From: Pseudomonadota bacterium
GTDB lineage: Bacteria; Pseudomonadota; Gammaproteobacteria; Xanthomonadales; Xanthomonadaceae
Direction of reading: 5' to 3'
NCBI GenBank assembly: GCA_023394655.1
Contig: JAEXAG010000081.1
Location: 1-22,734 of the forward strand
DNA: 22,734 bases
In this document: positions 14,716 to 21,988 of the stretch, in pieces
Position numbering within the stretch: the stretch's first letter is position 1
Layout: each line of letters starts with the position of its first letter
The notes under the pieces: generated by a model
What the model saw: the letters and a program-made list of their open reading frames with translations, nothing else
The model's database searches: none
What the model was told of the DNA's origin: nothing
Program-made: the position numbers and the translations under genes

Positions 14716-14747
14716 TTGACACGGCATTCGCACCGGACGCATACAGT
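14716..14747 (+). promoter_or_regulatory. Promoter of the first GlsB/YeaQ-type gene
   Basis: A consensus -35 TTGACA (14716-14721) lies six bases after the dipeptidase stop. Possible -10 boxes are CATACA (14740-14745, 18-base spacing) or TACAGT (14742-14747, 20-base spacing). The leader to the ATG at 14778 would be about 25 bases and contains GGGGAGC as ribosome binding site. The -35 is strong but the -10 choice is open. Confidence 0.6.
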
Positions 14748-14777
14748 ATCCGGACCAACCAACATTCGGGGAGCTCC

Positions 14778-15035
14778 ATGTTCGAAGGCATTCTCGGTTA
14801 CATCATCGGCGGCCTGGTCATCGGCGTGCTCGCCCGGCTGATCAAGCCCGGCGCGGATCCGCTGGGCTGGATCATGACCATCGTGCTCGGCATCGTCGGC
14901 GCGGTGGCCGGCGGCCAGGCGGCGGCGTATTTCGGCCTCGGCACCTTCATGACCTGGGTGGTCGCGATCGTGGTGGCCATCATCCTGCTGTTCGTGCTCG
15001 AAGCCGTCCGCAAGAAGAAGCCGGTCGTGCGCTGA
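14778..15035 (+). CDS. GlsB/YeaQ/YmgE family small membrane protein
   Basis: The 85-residue protein has three hydrophobic, glycine-rich helices (about 3-22, 28-48, 55-75) and a basic C-terminus RKKKPVVR. The pattern YIIGGLVIGVLARLIKPG followed by GWIMTIVLGIVGAVAGG is the family hallmark (formerly called transglycosylase-associated protein). The molecular function is unknown; several members are induced by general stress. The ATG at 14778 is preceded by GGGGAGC at 14768-14774. It has its own promoter and is followed by a strong terminator, so it looks like a one-gene unit. A second, diverged member follows at 15165. Confidence 0.9.
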   Translation: MFEGILGYIIGGLVIGVLARLIKPGADPLGWIMTIVLGIVGAVAGGQAAAYFGLGTFMTWVVAIVVAIILLFVLEAVRKKKPVVR

Positions 15036-15051
15036 GCCCCGGCGACACCCC

Positions 15052-15079
15052 GACGCCCCGCCCCGTGCGGGGCGTCTTT
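15052..15079 (+). terminator. Intrinsic terminator after the first GlsB/YeaQ-type gene
   Basis: GACGCCCCGC (15052-15061) pairs perfectly with GCGGGGCGTC (15067-15076) around a CCCGT loop, followed by TTTGATT. The 10-base-pair GC-rich stem 16 bases after the stop codon makes a convincing terminator. Confidence 0.85.
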
Positions 15080-15127
15080 GATTCCGCTTTCCGATCGATC
15101 ATCGCGGCATACGCGCCGCACGGACGC

Positions 15128-15136
15128 TGTTATGCT
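15128..15136 (+). promoter_or_regulatory. Possible extended -10 promoter of the second GlsB/YeaQ-type gene
   Basis: TGT-TATGCT (15128-15136) fits an extended -10 element (TGn then TATNNT). No good -35 is seen 17 bases upstream. Transcription starting near 15143 would exclude the ATG at 15132 and support the ATG at 15165. Confidence 0.35.
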
Positions 15137-15164
15137 GTCCGACGGACCTGCAACGGGAATACCG

Positions 15165-15458
15165 ATGCTTTTGTTCGGCAGTGAAAACTGGCTCTACATC
15201 GCCTTCATCGGCCTTCTGGTCGGCCTCGTCGCGCGCTTCTTCAAGCCCGGCCGCGATCGGATGGGCATCCTCCTGACCACCCTGCTCGGCATCGCCGGTG
15301 CCCTGCTCGCGGGCTGGTTCGGCCAGCACATGGGCTGGTACGCGCCGGGCGAGCCGGCCGGCTTCATCGGCGCGGTGCTCGGCGCCATCGTCATCCTGCT
15401 GGTCGTCGCGCTGTTCCGGAAACCCCGGGAGCGGCGCATCTTCCGCAGCCGCCGCTGA
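15165..15458 (+). CDS. Second GlsB/YeaQ-type small membrane protein
   Basis: The 97-residue protein has three hydrophobic helices and a very basic end (RKPRERRIFRSRR). Segments YIAFIGLLVGLVARFFKPGRDRMGILLTTLLGIAGALLAGW align by eye with the upstream family member, including the ARxxKPG turn after helix 1. A longer loop with HMGWYAPGEPAG separates helices 2 and 3. The start at 15165 follows GGGA at a workable distance; an in-frame ATG at 15132 is less likely. It ends 11 bases before amgK, so amgK and murU may be transcribed from its promoter. Function unknown. Confidence 0.83.
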   Translation: MLLFGSENWLYIAFIGLLVGLVARFFKPGRDRMGILLTTLLGIAGALLAGWFGQHMGWYAPGEPAGFIGAVLGAIVILLVVALFRKPRERRIFRSRR

Positions 15459-15469
15459 CTTCCGCCGCC

Positions 15470-16468
15470 ATGGATCGCGAACGACAACGCCTGGAATGGG
15501 CGCGCAACGCGCTGGCCGATCCCGCAGCCGGCATCGAGCGGGCATCGACCGACGCGGGTTTCCGCAGCTATTGGCGCACGACCGGCGAAACGCCGCGGAT
15601 CGTGATGGATTCGCCGCCGGAGCTCGAAGACGTGCGTCCCTGGCTGCGCATGCAGCGGGTGCTGGCGGACGGTGGCGTGCGCGTGCCGGGAGTTCTCCGC
15701 GAGGATGCGGAGGCGGGTTTCCTGTTGCTCGAGGACCTCGGCAGCCGCACTTTCCTGCACGACCTGGACGAGCACAACGCCGACGCCCTGTTCGAGGGCG
15801 CCATCGGGCAGTTGCTGAAGCTGCAGGCGATCGAGCCGCCGGCGGACCTGCCGCATTACGACGAGGCGATGCTCGCGCGCGAGCTGCGCCTGTTCGACGA
15901 TTGGTTCTGCACCACCCATCTCGGGCTGGTGCTGGATTGCGGCGCCATGGACACGCTGGATGGGGCGTATCGATACCTGATCGACGCCGCGCTCGCGCAG
16001 CCGCGCGTGCTCGTGCACCGCGATTTCATGCCACGCAACCTGATGCAGGCCGAGGCCGGCCCCGCCGTGCTGGATTTCCAGGATGCGGTGCTCGGGCCGA
16101 TCGCATACGACCCGCTGTCGCTGTTCAAGGACGCCTTTCTCAGCTGGCCTGCCGAGCGCGTGGACGGCTGGCTGCGCGCCTACCACGCGCGCGCGCAGGC
16201 AGCCGGGCTGCCGGTGCCGGCACTCGAACGATTCCTGCACGATGCGGAACTGATCGGCGTGCAGCGCCACCTCAAGGTCATCGGCATCTTCGCCCGCCTC
16301 CACCACCGCGATGCCAAGCCAAAGTACCTCGAAGACGTGCCACGCTTCTTCGCTTACCTCGACGAGGTGCTGCCGCGCCACGCCCGCCTCTCAGGCCTGC
16401 ACGATTTCATCCGCGAGCGCGTCGCGCCGGCGATGGCCGCCCGCGCCGCAGCGCATCCGCCGGCATGA
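15470..16468 (+). CDS. amgK: AmgK, N-acetylmuramate/N-acetylglucosamine anomeric kinase
   Basis: AmgK phosphorylates the anomeric carbon of MurNAc (and GlcNAc) recovered from the cell wall, in the cytosol. The 332-residue protein has an aminoglycoside-phosphotransferase fold. The catalytic loop is HRDFMPRN (183-190, catalytic Asp185), and the metal site is LDFQDAVLGPIAYD (Asp202 in DFQDA). The N-lobe shows ASTDAGFRSYWR and FLLLEDLGSRTFLHDL. It is identified as AmgK rather than a generic phosphotransferase because murU follows directly, with a four-base ATGA overlap. This pair makes the MurU-type recycling route that bypasses new UDP-MurNAc synthesis and confers intrinsic fosfomycin tolerance in Pseudomonas. 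The start has no clear ribosome binding site; coupling to the gene upstream is possible. Confidence 0.9.
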   Translation: MDRERQRLEWARNALADPAAGIERASTDAGFRSYWRTTGETPRIVMDSPPELEDVRPWLRMQRVLADGGVRVPGVLREDAEAGFLLLEDLGSRTFLHDLDEHNADALFEGAIGQLLKLQAIEPPADLPHYDEAMLARELRLFDDWFCTTHLGLVLDCGAMDTLDGAYRYLIDAALAQPRVLVHRDFMPRNLMQAEAGPAVLDFQDAVLGPIAYDPLSLFKDAFLSWPAERVDGWLRAYHARAQAAGLPVPALERFLHDAELIGVQRHLKVIGIFARLHHRDAKPKYLEDVPRFFAYLDEVLPRHARLSGLHDFIRERVAPAMAARAAAHPPA

Positions 16469-17172
16469 AGGCGCTGGTCTTCGCCGCCGGATTGGGCGAG
16501 CGCATGCGCCCGCTCACCGACCACACCCCCAAGCCGCTGCTGCCGGTGGGCGGCAAGCCGCTGATCGCCTGGCATCTGGAGAAACTGGCGACACTCGGCA
16601 TCCGCGACGTGGTCATCAACACCTCGTGGCTGGCGGCGCAATTCCCGGAACGCCTGGGCGATGGTTCGCGCTACGGCCTGCGCCTCGATTTCGTCCATGA
16701 AGGTCCGGTGCCGCTGGAAACCGGCGGCGGCATGTGGAACGCCCTGCCCCGCCTCGGCGACGCGCCTTTCCTGGCGATCAACGGCGACGTCTGGTGCGAT
16801 TTCGATCTTGCGCGGTTGCCGCGCGAGCCTGCAGGCCTCGCGCATCTGGTGCTGGTGGACAACCCCTCGCACAACCCGGCCGGCGATTTCGCACTGGACG
16901 ACGATGGCCGCGTGCACTCTGAGGGCGCTTCGAAATTGACGTTTTCCGGCATCGGCATCTACCGTCCGGCGCTGCTCGAGGGCTGGCGCGAGGTCATCGG
17001 CAACGCCGCCGGCGCGGACGCGACGCCTCCGCGCTTCAAGTTGGCCCCGCTGTTGCGCGCGGCGATGGCCCGCGACGAGGTCACCGGCGAACACCATCGC
17101 GGCCGCTGGACCGATGTCGGCACGCCGGAGCGGCTGGCCACGCTGGATGCGGAATTGGCCGCGAACGGCTGA
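16465..17172 (+). CDS. murU: MurU, N-acetylmuramate-1-phosphate uridylyltransferase
   Basis: MurU joins UTP and MurNAc-1-phosphate to form UDP-MurNAc. The 235-residue protein is a short nucleotidyltransferase. It has the signature ALVFAAGLGERMRPLT (3-18), TPKPLLPVGGKPLI with the substrate lysine (21-34), LETGGG (84-89) and the metal-binding NGD (106-108). SGIGIYRP near the middle and WTDVGTPERL near the end complete the pattern. It lacks the long C-terminal domain of glucose-1-phosphate thymidylyltransferases. The ATG overlaps the amgK stop. Its stop is three bases from that of hda on the other strand, with no terminator between. Confidence 0.93.
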   Translation: MKALVFAAGLGERMRPLTDHTPKPLLPVGGKPLIAWHLEKLATLGIRDVVINTSWLAAQFPERLGDGSRYGLRLDFVHEGPVPLETGGGMWNALPRLGDAPFLAINGDVWCDFDLARLPREPAGLAHLVLVDNPSHNPAGDFALDDDGRVHSEGASKLTFSGIGIYRPALLEGWREVIGNAAGADATPPRFKLAPLLRAAMARDEVTGEHHRGRWTDVGTPERLATLDAELAANG

Positions 17173-17175
17173 AGA

Positions 17176-17883
17176 TCAGGCGCCGGCGCCGTCCGGCCCC
17201 AGCACTTCGCGCAGGAACGGCACCGTCAAACGCCGTTGCGCCGCCAGTGATTCCCGATCCAGCCGATCGAGCAGGCGGGTCAGGCTGCCGAGATCGCGCC
17301 CGACCCGTCGCAGCAGCCAGTCGATCGCGGCATCCTCGAATTGCAGGCCGCGCCGTGCCGCGCGCAGCCTGAGGATTTCGGCGCGCTCGGCATCCCCCGG
17401 CACCTGCAGCACGATGCGTGCGCACTGCCCGAGCCGCGAGCGCAGGTCGGGCAATCGCAGGCCGAGCAGTTCCGGCGTTTCCCGTGCGGTGTAGAGGACG
17501 TGTGCACCGACATCGCGGGCGGCGTTGTGGAAATCGAACAGGGCGACCTCGGCGTCGCGGTCGCCGGCCAGCGCCTCGATCCCGTCGAGCGCGTGGAAGC
17601 CGCCCGGCACCGGCGCCGGCAACGCCTCGCCGCCACGACCGCACCAGGCCCGCAACGGCAGGTAGTGCGCGGGACGCCCCGACGATTCCGCTTCGGCACA
17701 GCCGCCCAGCGCCAGATGGGTCTTGCCGACGCCCGCCGGGCCGGACAGGTAGAGCCATTCGCCATCACCCGCGACCAGGGCGCGCAACTGCGCGATCGCC
17801 GCCGCCGGCGCCGCGACGAAGGTTTCGAGTCGCTGATCGGGCGGGTAGCGCAGCGCCAGGGGCAACTGTCGCGGACGGCTCAC
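17176..17883 (-). CDS. hda: Hda, DnaA regulatory inactivator
   Basis: Hda is a DnaA-like AAA+ protein that, bound to the DNA-loaded sliding clamp, triggers ATP hydrolysis by DnaA after replication starts. The 235-residue length is typical. The N-terminal QLPLAL (6-11) is the clamp-binding motif, close to QL(S/P)LPL. Walker A is GPAGVGKTH (48-56); the Walker B region is FHALDGIEAL (about 96-105). The C-terminal part (RLLDRLDRESLAAQRRLTVPFLREVL) matches DnaA-type domain III ends. The start is GTG at 17883, overlapping the stop of the perM-like gene by GTGA. It is followed by murU in convergent orientation. Confidence 0.92.
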   Translation of the reverse strand: MSRPRQLPLALRYPPDQRLETFVAAPAAAIAQLRALVAGDGEWLYLSGPAGVGKTHLALGGCAEAESSGRPAHYLPLRAWCGRGGEALPAPVPGGFHALDGIEALAGDRDAEVALFDFHNAARDVGAHVLYTARETPELLGLRLPDLRSRLGQCARIVLQVPGDAERAEILRLRAARRGLQFEDAAIDWLLRRVGRDLGSLTRLLDRLDRESLAAQRRLTVPFLREVLGPDGAGA

Positions 17884-19076
17884 GCGTCGGACGGCCCCGT
17901 CGGCTCCGGCACCACGATGCGTGGCGCCGGCTCCGGCCCGAGCACGATCGCCGGCTGCTCGCCGACGTACATACGGCTGAGCCGATAGCGCTCGACCGCG
18001 AAGCGCAGCATCACGTTGACCACCGCCGCCGCCGGCAAGGCGAGCAGCATGCCGAGGAAGCCGAACAGCACGCCGCCGGCCATCACCGCGAAGATCACCG
18101 CCATCGGATGCAGGCCGATGCGGTCGCCGACCAGCTTCGGGGTCAACCAGTAACTCTCGACCAGCTGGGCGACGGTGAACACCACGCCGACGCCGAGCAG
18201 CATGCTCCAGCCGCCGCCCTGCACCAGGGCGGCCACGCCGCCCATCAGCACCACCGACGCCGGCCCCAGATAAGGCACGAAGCTGAGCAGCCCGCCGATG
18301 ATCCCGATCAGGATGCCGACCTTGACGCCGGCAATCCACAGGCCGACGCCGTACATCACGCCCAGCGCCACCATGACCAGGAACTGCCCGCGCAGGAATC
18401 CGCCCAGCACCTCGTCGGATTCGCGCACCAGCCGGGTCACCGTGGGCAGGTGATCACGCGGGACCAGCGCGGCGATGCGCTCGACGAAGCGGTCCCAATC
18501 GCGCAGGAAGAAGAACGCCAGCACCGGGATCAGCACCAGGTTGGTCAGCCACAGCAGCACGCCCATGCCGGAGCGCGAAAGGAAGCCGAGCACCGCCGCC
18601 GCCACGCCACCGACGCGCTGCCAGTGCTGGCGCAGCAGGTCCATCAGGTGCTGGGTATCGAACCACGCCACCAGATCGAAGCGGAAACGCTCGAGCACCC
18701 AGGGCGCGAGGGTGCTGTTGAACCAGCGGTTGAACCATTCCTGGTACTGCGGCCAGGAATCGACCAGCGTCATGATCTGGCGCGCGACGAGCGGCACCAG
18801 GATCAGCAGCACCGCCAGCAACAGCAGCACCATCGTGGTGAACACCGCGCTGACTGCGGTCAGCCGCGAGTGCCCGCGCGCTTCCAGACGATCCACCAGC
18901 GGATCGCCCAGCCAGCCCAGCATCGCGGCGATCACGAAAGGCGTCAGGATCGGCGCGAGCAGGCCCACGAGCCAGACCACGGCCACGGCGATCGCCGCCC
19001 ATTGCACGCGGCGAAAGAAGGTGGCGATGTCCACCAGCGCCGTGCGACGCGCAAACCTGTCGGGAGACATGGCCAT
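17880..19076 (-). CDS. PerM-type AI-2E family transporter
   Basis: This is an inner-membrane protein of 398 residues with about eight hydrophobic segments: pairs near 25-60 and 75-105, then a soluble stretch (about 110-165), then the rest up to about 360. Family signatures are LAFFFLRDWDRF and GIIGGLLSFVPYLGP. Members export small molecules or act as antiporters; the AI-2 exporter role of TqsA cannot be assumed for PerM. The tail is Pro/Glu-rich. ATGs at 19076 and 19070 are both possible; GAGG in the preceding stop region lies 2 bases from the first and 8 from the second, favouring 19070. It sits 4 bases after the DUF2066 gene and overlaps hda, so the three form one operon. Confidence 0.88.
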   Translation of the reverse strand: MAMSPDRFARRTALVDIATFFRRVQWAAIAVAVVWLVGLLAPILTPFVIAAMLGWLGDPLVDRLEARGHSRLTAVSAVFTTMVLLLLAVLLILVPLVARQIMTLVDSWPQYQEWFNRWFNSTLAPWVLERFRFDLVAWFDTQHLMDLLRQHWQRVGGVAAAVLGFLSRSGMGVLLWLTNLVLIPVLAFFFLRDWDRFVERIAALVPRDHLPTVTRLVRESDEVLGGFLRGQFLVMVALGVMYGVGLWIAGVKVGILIGIIGGLLSFVPYLGPASVVLMGGVAALVQGGGWSMLLGVGVVFTVAQLVESYWLTPKLVGDRIGLHPMAVIFAVMAGGVLFGFLGMLLALPAAAVVNVMLRFAVERYRLSRMYVGEQPAIVLGPEPAPRIVVPEPTGPSDA

Positions 19077-19080
19077 GGCC

Positions 19081-20145
19081 TCAGCGCATCACGAAGCGGG
19101 TGTTCTCGCCTTCGACCGGCGCGATCACGCCATCGCGATCGAGGGTGCGGCGGAATCCGGGCAGGCCGGCCTTGAGCTCGAGCTCCAGCACGATGCGTCC
19201 CTCGCCGGCTTCCACCGGCACGATCCGGCCGACCTGCGGATGGCCTTCCAGCCAGCCGATCAGGCGCAGGTAGGCGCGTGCATCGCCGATGCCGGTGATG
19301 GTCACGGTGAAGTTGCCCGGCGGGCTGGCCGGCGCCGTGGCGCGCGCATAGCGGCGGGTCAGCGCAGACGCGGCCATGTCGGCGCCGCCGGCCATTGCCC
19401 GACGCGCATCGCCATCGGTGGTGGAAGAGCGCGCCAGCACGCGGCCGTTGTCGACGAAGATCCAGTCGGCCTTCCAGCCCGGCCCGCTGCGGTATAGCTT
19501 GCCGATCAGTTGCATCGGCGGCGAGTAGGCGCGGGAAATGCGCGCGATGGCGGCGGTGTCGCCACGCCAGATCGCGCCGGCGGCGGCCTGTTCGGCGGCA
19601 TTGCCGGCCGGCAGGCCGAGGCTGTAACCGCGGGCGCGGGCGCGGTCGAGGATCGCGCGGGCCGCATTGTTCTGGCCCAGCCCGACCAGTCGCGGGCCGC
19701 TGCCATCATCGATGGCCAGCCACAGCACCGGCTTGGGGCGCGGGGTCGGCCAGACCGGCATCCCGGCCATGCGCACCAGCTCATCCACCTTGTCGGGCCG
19801 GAAGCGCACGATCATCACCGTGCTGAAGCTGGGCGCGCCGCTGGCGGAAACGCCTTCGTCCTGGCGGTAATCGTGGCTGGCGACGTATTCGCGGGCACGC
19901 CGCAGTTCCTCGCCCACGCCGGGGCGCGCGGCGGGATTGGCCTCGCCGGAAAGGTTGCCCAGCACCTGCAGCAGGCCGCGCGAAAAGCCGCTGTTGCGGT
20001 CGGATTCGCTCTGCGAGCGCACCGGCACCTCGGCTTCGTAGGCGCCTTGCGCGCGCGCGCGGCTGCCCTCGGCGCGCTGGGCGAGCGCCGGCAGCGCAAA
20101 CAGCAGCAGCATCAGGGCCCACATCCATCGGGTGGCTGAACGCAT
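19081..20145 (-). CDS. DUF2066 exported protein
   Basis: The 354-residue protein has a signal peptide (MRSATRWMWALMLLLFALPALA, cleavage likely after residue 22). The first domain, about 35-200, matches DUF2066 features: YEAEVPVRSQSESDRN, RGLLQVLGNLSG and PVLWLAIDDG near 140. A second part after about 270 (NFTVTITGIGDARAYLRLIGWLEGHPQVGRIVPVEA) resembles the repeated alpha/beta unit often found behind it. Function is unknown. The gene is the first of DUF2066-perM-hda, an arrangement common in gammaproteobacteria and divergent from purM. Start ATG 20145 is preceded by CGGAAA about 9 bases upstream, and only this start gives the signal peptide. Confidence 0.85.
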   Translation of the reverse strand: MRSATRWMWALMLLLFALPALAQRAEGSRARAQGAYEAEVPVRSQSESDRNSGFSRGLLQVLGNLSGEANPAARPGVGEELRRAREYVASHDYRQDEGVSASGAPSFSTVMIVRFRPDKVDELVRMAGMPVWPTPRPKPVLWLAIDDGSGPRLVGLGQNNAARAILDRARARGYSLGLPAGNAAEQAAAGAIWRGDTAAIARISRAYSPPMQLIGKLYRSGPGWKADWIFVDNGRVLARSSTTDGDARRAMAGGADMAASALTRRYARATAPASPPGNFTVTITGIGDARAYLRLIGWLEGHPQVGRIVPVEAGEGRIVLELELKAGLPGFRRTLDRDGVIAPVEGENTRFVMR

Positions 20146-20210
20146 GATTCGGTTTCCGGACGATCCGCCGTGAATGGTGCCGCAGCGCGGCGTCAACGTC
20201 CATCGCACGG

Positions 20211-20239
20211 CCGTCACGAGCGGTGGCCGCTGCTAAAAT
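20211..20239 (+). promoter_or_regulatory. Promoter of purM-purN
   Basis: TAAAAT (20234-20239) matches the -10 consensus at five of six positions and is preceded by TGC, forming an extended -10. CCGTCA (20211-20216) is a weak -35 with 17-base spacing. The transcript would start near 20246 with an 18-base leader to the purM ATG. No obvious PurR-type operator was seen. Confidence 0.65.
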
Positions 20240-20263
20240 GAATGCCTCCCGTTTGCCTGCGAG

Positions 20264-21313
20264 ATGCCCGTGAACCAGCCGACTCCCCTCACCTATCGCG
20301 ATGCCGGCGTGGACATCGACGCGGGCAACGAACTCGTCGAGCGCATCAAGCCGCTGGCGAAGCGCAGCTTCCGCCCCGAAGTGATGGGCGGGCTGGGCGG
20401 CTTCGGCGCGCTGTTCGACCTGTCCGGCAAGTACCGCGAGCCGGTGCTGGTCTCCGGCACCGACGGGGTCGGCACCAAGCTCAAGCTGGCGCAGCAACTG
20501 GGCCGCCACGACACCATCGGCATCGATCTGGTGGCGATGTGCGTGAACGACGTGCTGGTGCAGGGTGCCGAACCGCTGTTCTTCCTCGATTATTTCGCCA
20601 CCGGCAAGCTCGACATCGATACCGCGGCGGCGGTGGTCGGCGGCATCGCGCGTGGCTGCGAGGAAGCCGGCTGCGCGCTGATCGGCGGCGAAACCGCGGA
20701 AATGCCCGACATGTACGCGCCGGGCGAGTACGACCTGGCCGGTTTCTGCGTGGCCGGCGTGGAGAAGAGCGAGATCCGCGATGGCAGCCGCGTGGAAGCC
20801 GGCGACGTGCTGATCGGCATCGCCTCGAGCGGCCCGCATTCCAATGGCTATTCGCTGATCCGCCGGATCCTCGAGCGCAGCGGCGCGCCGATGGGCCTGG
20901 ACCTCGGCGAGAGCACGCTTGAAGACGCGCTGATGGCGCCGACCCGCCTGTACGTGAAGCCGGTGCTCTCGCTGCTGGCCGGCCCGCATGGCGGCGACAT
21001 CCACGCGATGGCCCACATCACCGGCGGCGGCCTGACCGAGAACATCATCCGCGTGGTGCCGGAAGGCCTGGCGGTGGAGATCGATGCCGCCGAGATCCGC
21101 CTGCCGGCGGTGTTCCAATGGCTGCAGGAAGCCGGCAGCGTGGCCGATGCCGAGATGTGGCGCACCTTCAATTGCGGCATCGGCTTCGTGTTCGTGGTGC
21201 CGGCCGATGCCGCCGGCAGCGTGCACGACCAGTTGCAGGCGATGGGCCTCGGCCCGCGCAAGCTCGGGCGCGTGGTCGCGCATGCCGGTGGCGAGCGGGT
21301 GTCGATTGGCTGA
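20264..21313 (+). CDS. purM: Phosphoribosylformylglycinamidine cyclo-ligase (AIR synthetase)
   Basis: PurM catalyses the ATP-dependent ring closure of FGAM to AIR, the fifth step of purine synthesis, in the cytosol. The 349-residue length is standard. Motifs include SGTDGVGTKLKLA (64-76), IGIDLVAMCVNDVLVQGAEPLFFLDY (85-110), IGGETAEMPDMY, ASSGPHSNGYSLIR and HITGGGLTENI, in order and intact. The start at ATG 20264 fits the family; GTG at 20270 is an alternative. The stop TGA (21311-21313) lies inside the first codons of purN, so the two genes are coupled. Confidence 0.97.
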   Translation: MPVNQPTPLTYRDAGVDIDAGNELVERIKPLAKRSFRPEVMGGLGGFGALFDLSGKYREPVLVSGTDGVGTKLKLAQQLGRHDTIGIDLVAMCVNDVLVQGAEPLFFLDYFATGKLDIDTAAAVVGGIARGCEEAGCALIGGETAEMPDMYAPGEYDLAGFCVAGVEKSEIRDGSRVEAGDVLIGIASSGPHSNGYSLIRRILERSGAPMGLDLGESTLEDALMAPTRLYVKPVLSLLAGPHGGDIHAMAHITGGGLTENIIRVVPEGLAVEIDAAEIRLPAVFQWLQEAGSVADAEMWRTFNCGIGFVFVVPADAAGSVHDQLQAMGLGPRKLGRVVAHAGGERVSIG

Positions 21314-21899
21314 GGCCGCCCGCATCGCCGTGCTCGTTTCCGGGCGCGGCAGCAATCTGCAGGCGATCCTCGATGCCATCGCCGATGGCCGGCTGGCGGC
21401 GGAAATCGTCGGCGTGTTCTCCGACCGGCCCGGCTGCCCCGCCCTGGGCCGGGTGGCCGTGCCACTGCGCTGGAGCCGCAAGCCCCGCGAGTTCGCCGAT
21501 CGCGCCGCCTTCGACGCCGCGCTTGGCGATGCCGTGGACGCCGTCACGCCGGACTGGGTGGTGTGCGCGGGCTACATGCGCATCCTCGGCGAGGCCTTCG
21601 TGCGACGTTTCCACGGCCGCCTCGTCAACATCCATCCCTCGCTGCTGCCGCGCCATCGCGGGCTCGACACCCATCGCCGGGCACTCGAAGCCGGGGATGC
21701 GGAACACGGCACCAGCGTGCACTGGGTGACGCCGGAGCTGGATGCCGGCGATGTCATCGCGCAGGCACGCATCGCGATCCTGCCGGGCGATACGCCGGAG
21801 GACCTCGCCGAACGCCTGTTGCCGGTCGAACACGCCTTGCTCGTCTCGGTGCTGGAAGATGCCGTCGCCGGCCGCATCGCCCCGCCGCAGCTCGACTGA
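21306..21899 (+). CDS. purN: Phosphoribosylglycinamide formyltransferase 1
   Basis: PurN transfers a formyl group from 10-formyltetrahydrofolate to GAR in purine synthesis. Catalytic residues are Asn108 and His110 in LVNIHPSLLP and Asp146 in ELDAGDVI, matching Asn106, His108 and Asp144 of the E. coli enzyme. The folate and phosphate loop VLVSGRGSNLQAI is at about 9-21, and GLDTHRRALEAGDAEHGTSVHW follows the active site. The start is taken as TTG 21306, which gives 197 residues and an N-terminus only four residues longer than E. coli before the SG.GSNLQ motif. No ATG or GTG lies nearer without cutting into strand 1; an ATG near 21282 would overlap purM more. The TTG start overlaps the end of purM by eight bases. 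Confidence 0.93.
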   Translation: MAEAARIAVLVSGRGSNLQAILDAIADGRLAAEIVGVFSDRPGCPALGRVAVPLRWSRKPREFADRAAFDAALGDAVDAVTPDWVVCAGYMRILGEAFVRRFHGRLVNIHPSLLPRHRGLDTHRRALEAGDAEHGTSVHWVTPELDAGDVIAQARIAILPGDTPEDLAERLLPVEHALLVSVLEDAVAGRIAPPQLD

Positions 21900-21988
21900 A
21901 CACGCGGAAAACCGCCGGCGGATGGTCACAGGGGATTCAACGCCCACTCGTTACATTGCGGCTTTCCATGGAAACCATCCGCTGCCGA

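Noticed and set aside
17418..19175. 585-residue plus-strand frame over the hda/perM region
   Set aside because: Composition is dominated by His, Arg, Gln and Ala with no recognisable fold; the minus-strand genes account for the sequence.
19781..21547. 588-residue minus-strand frame across purM
   Set aside because: It crosses a divergent promoter region and reads antisense to purM; no motif supports it.
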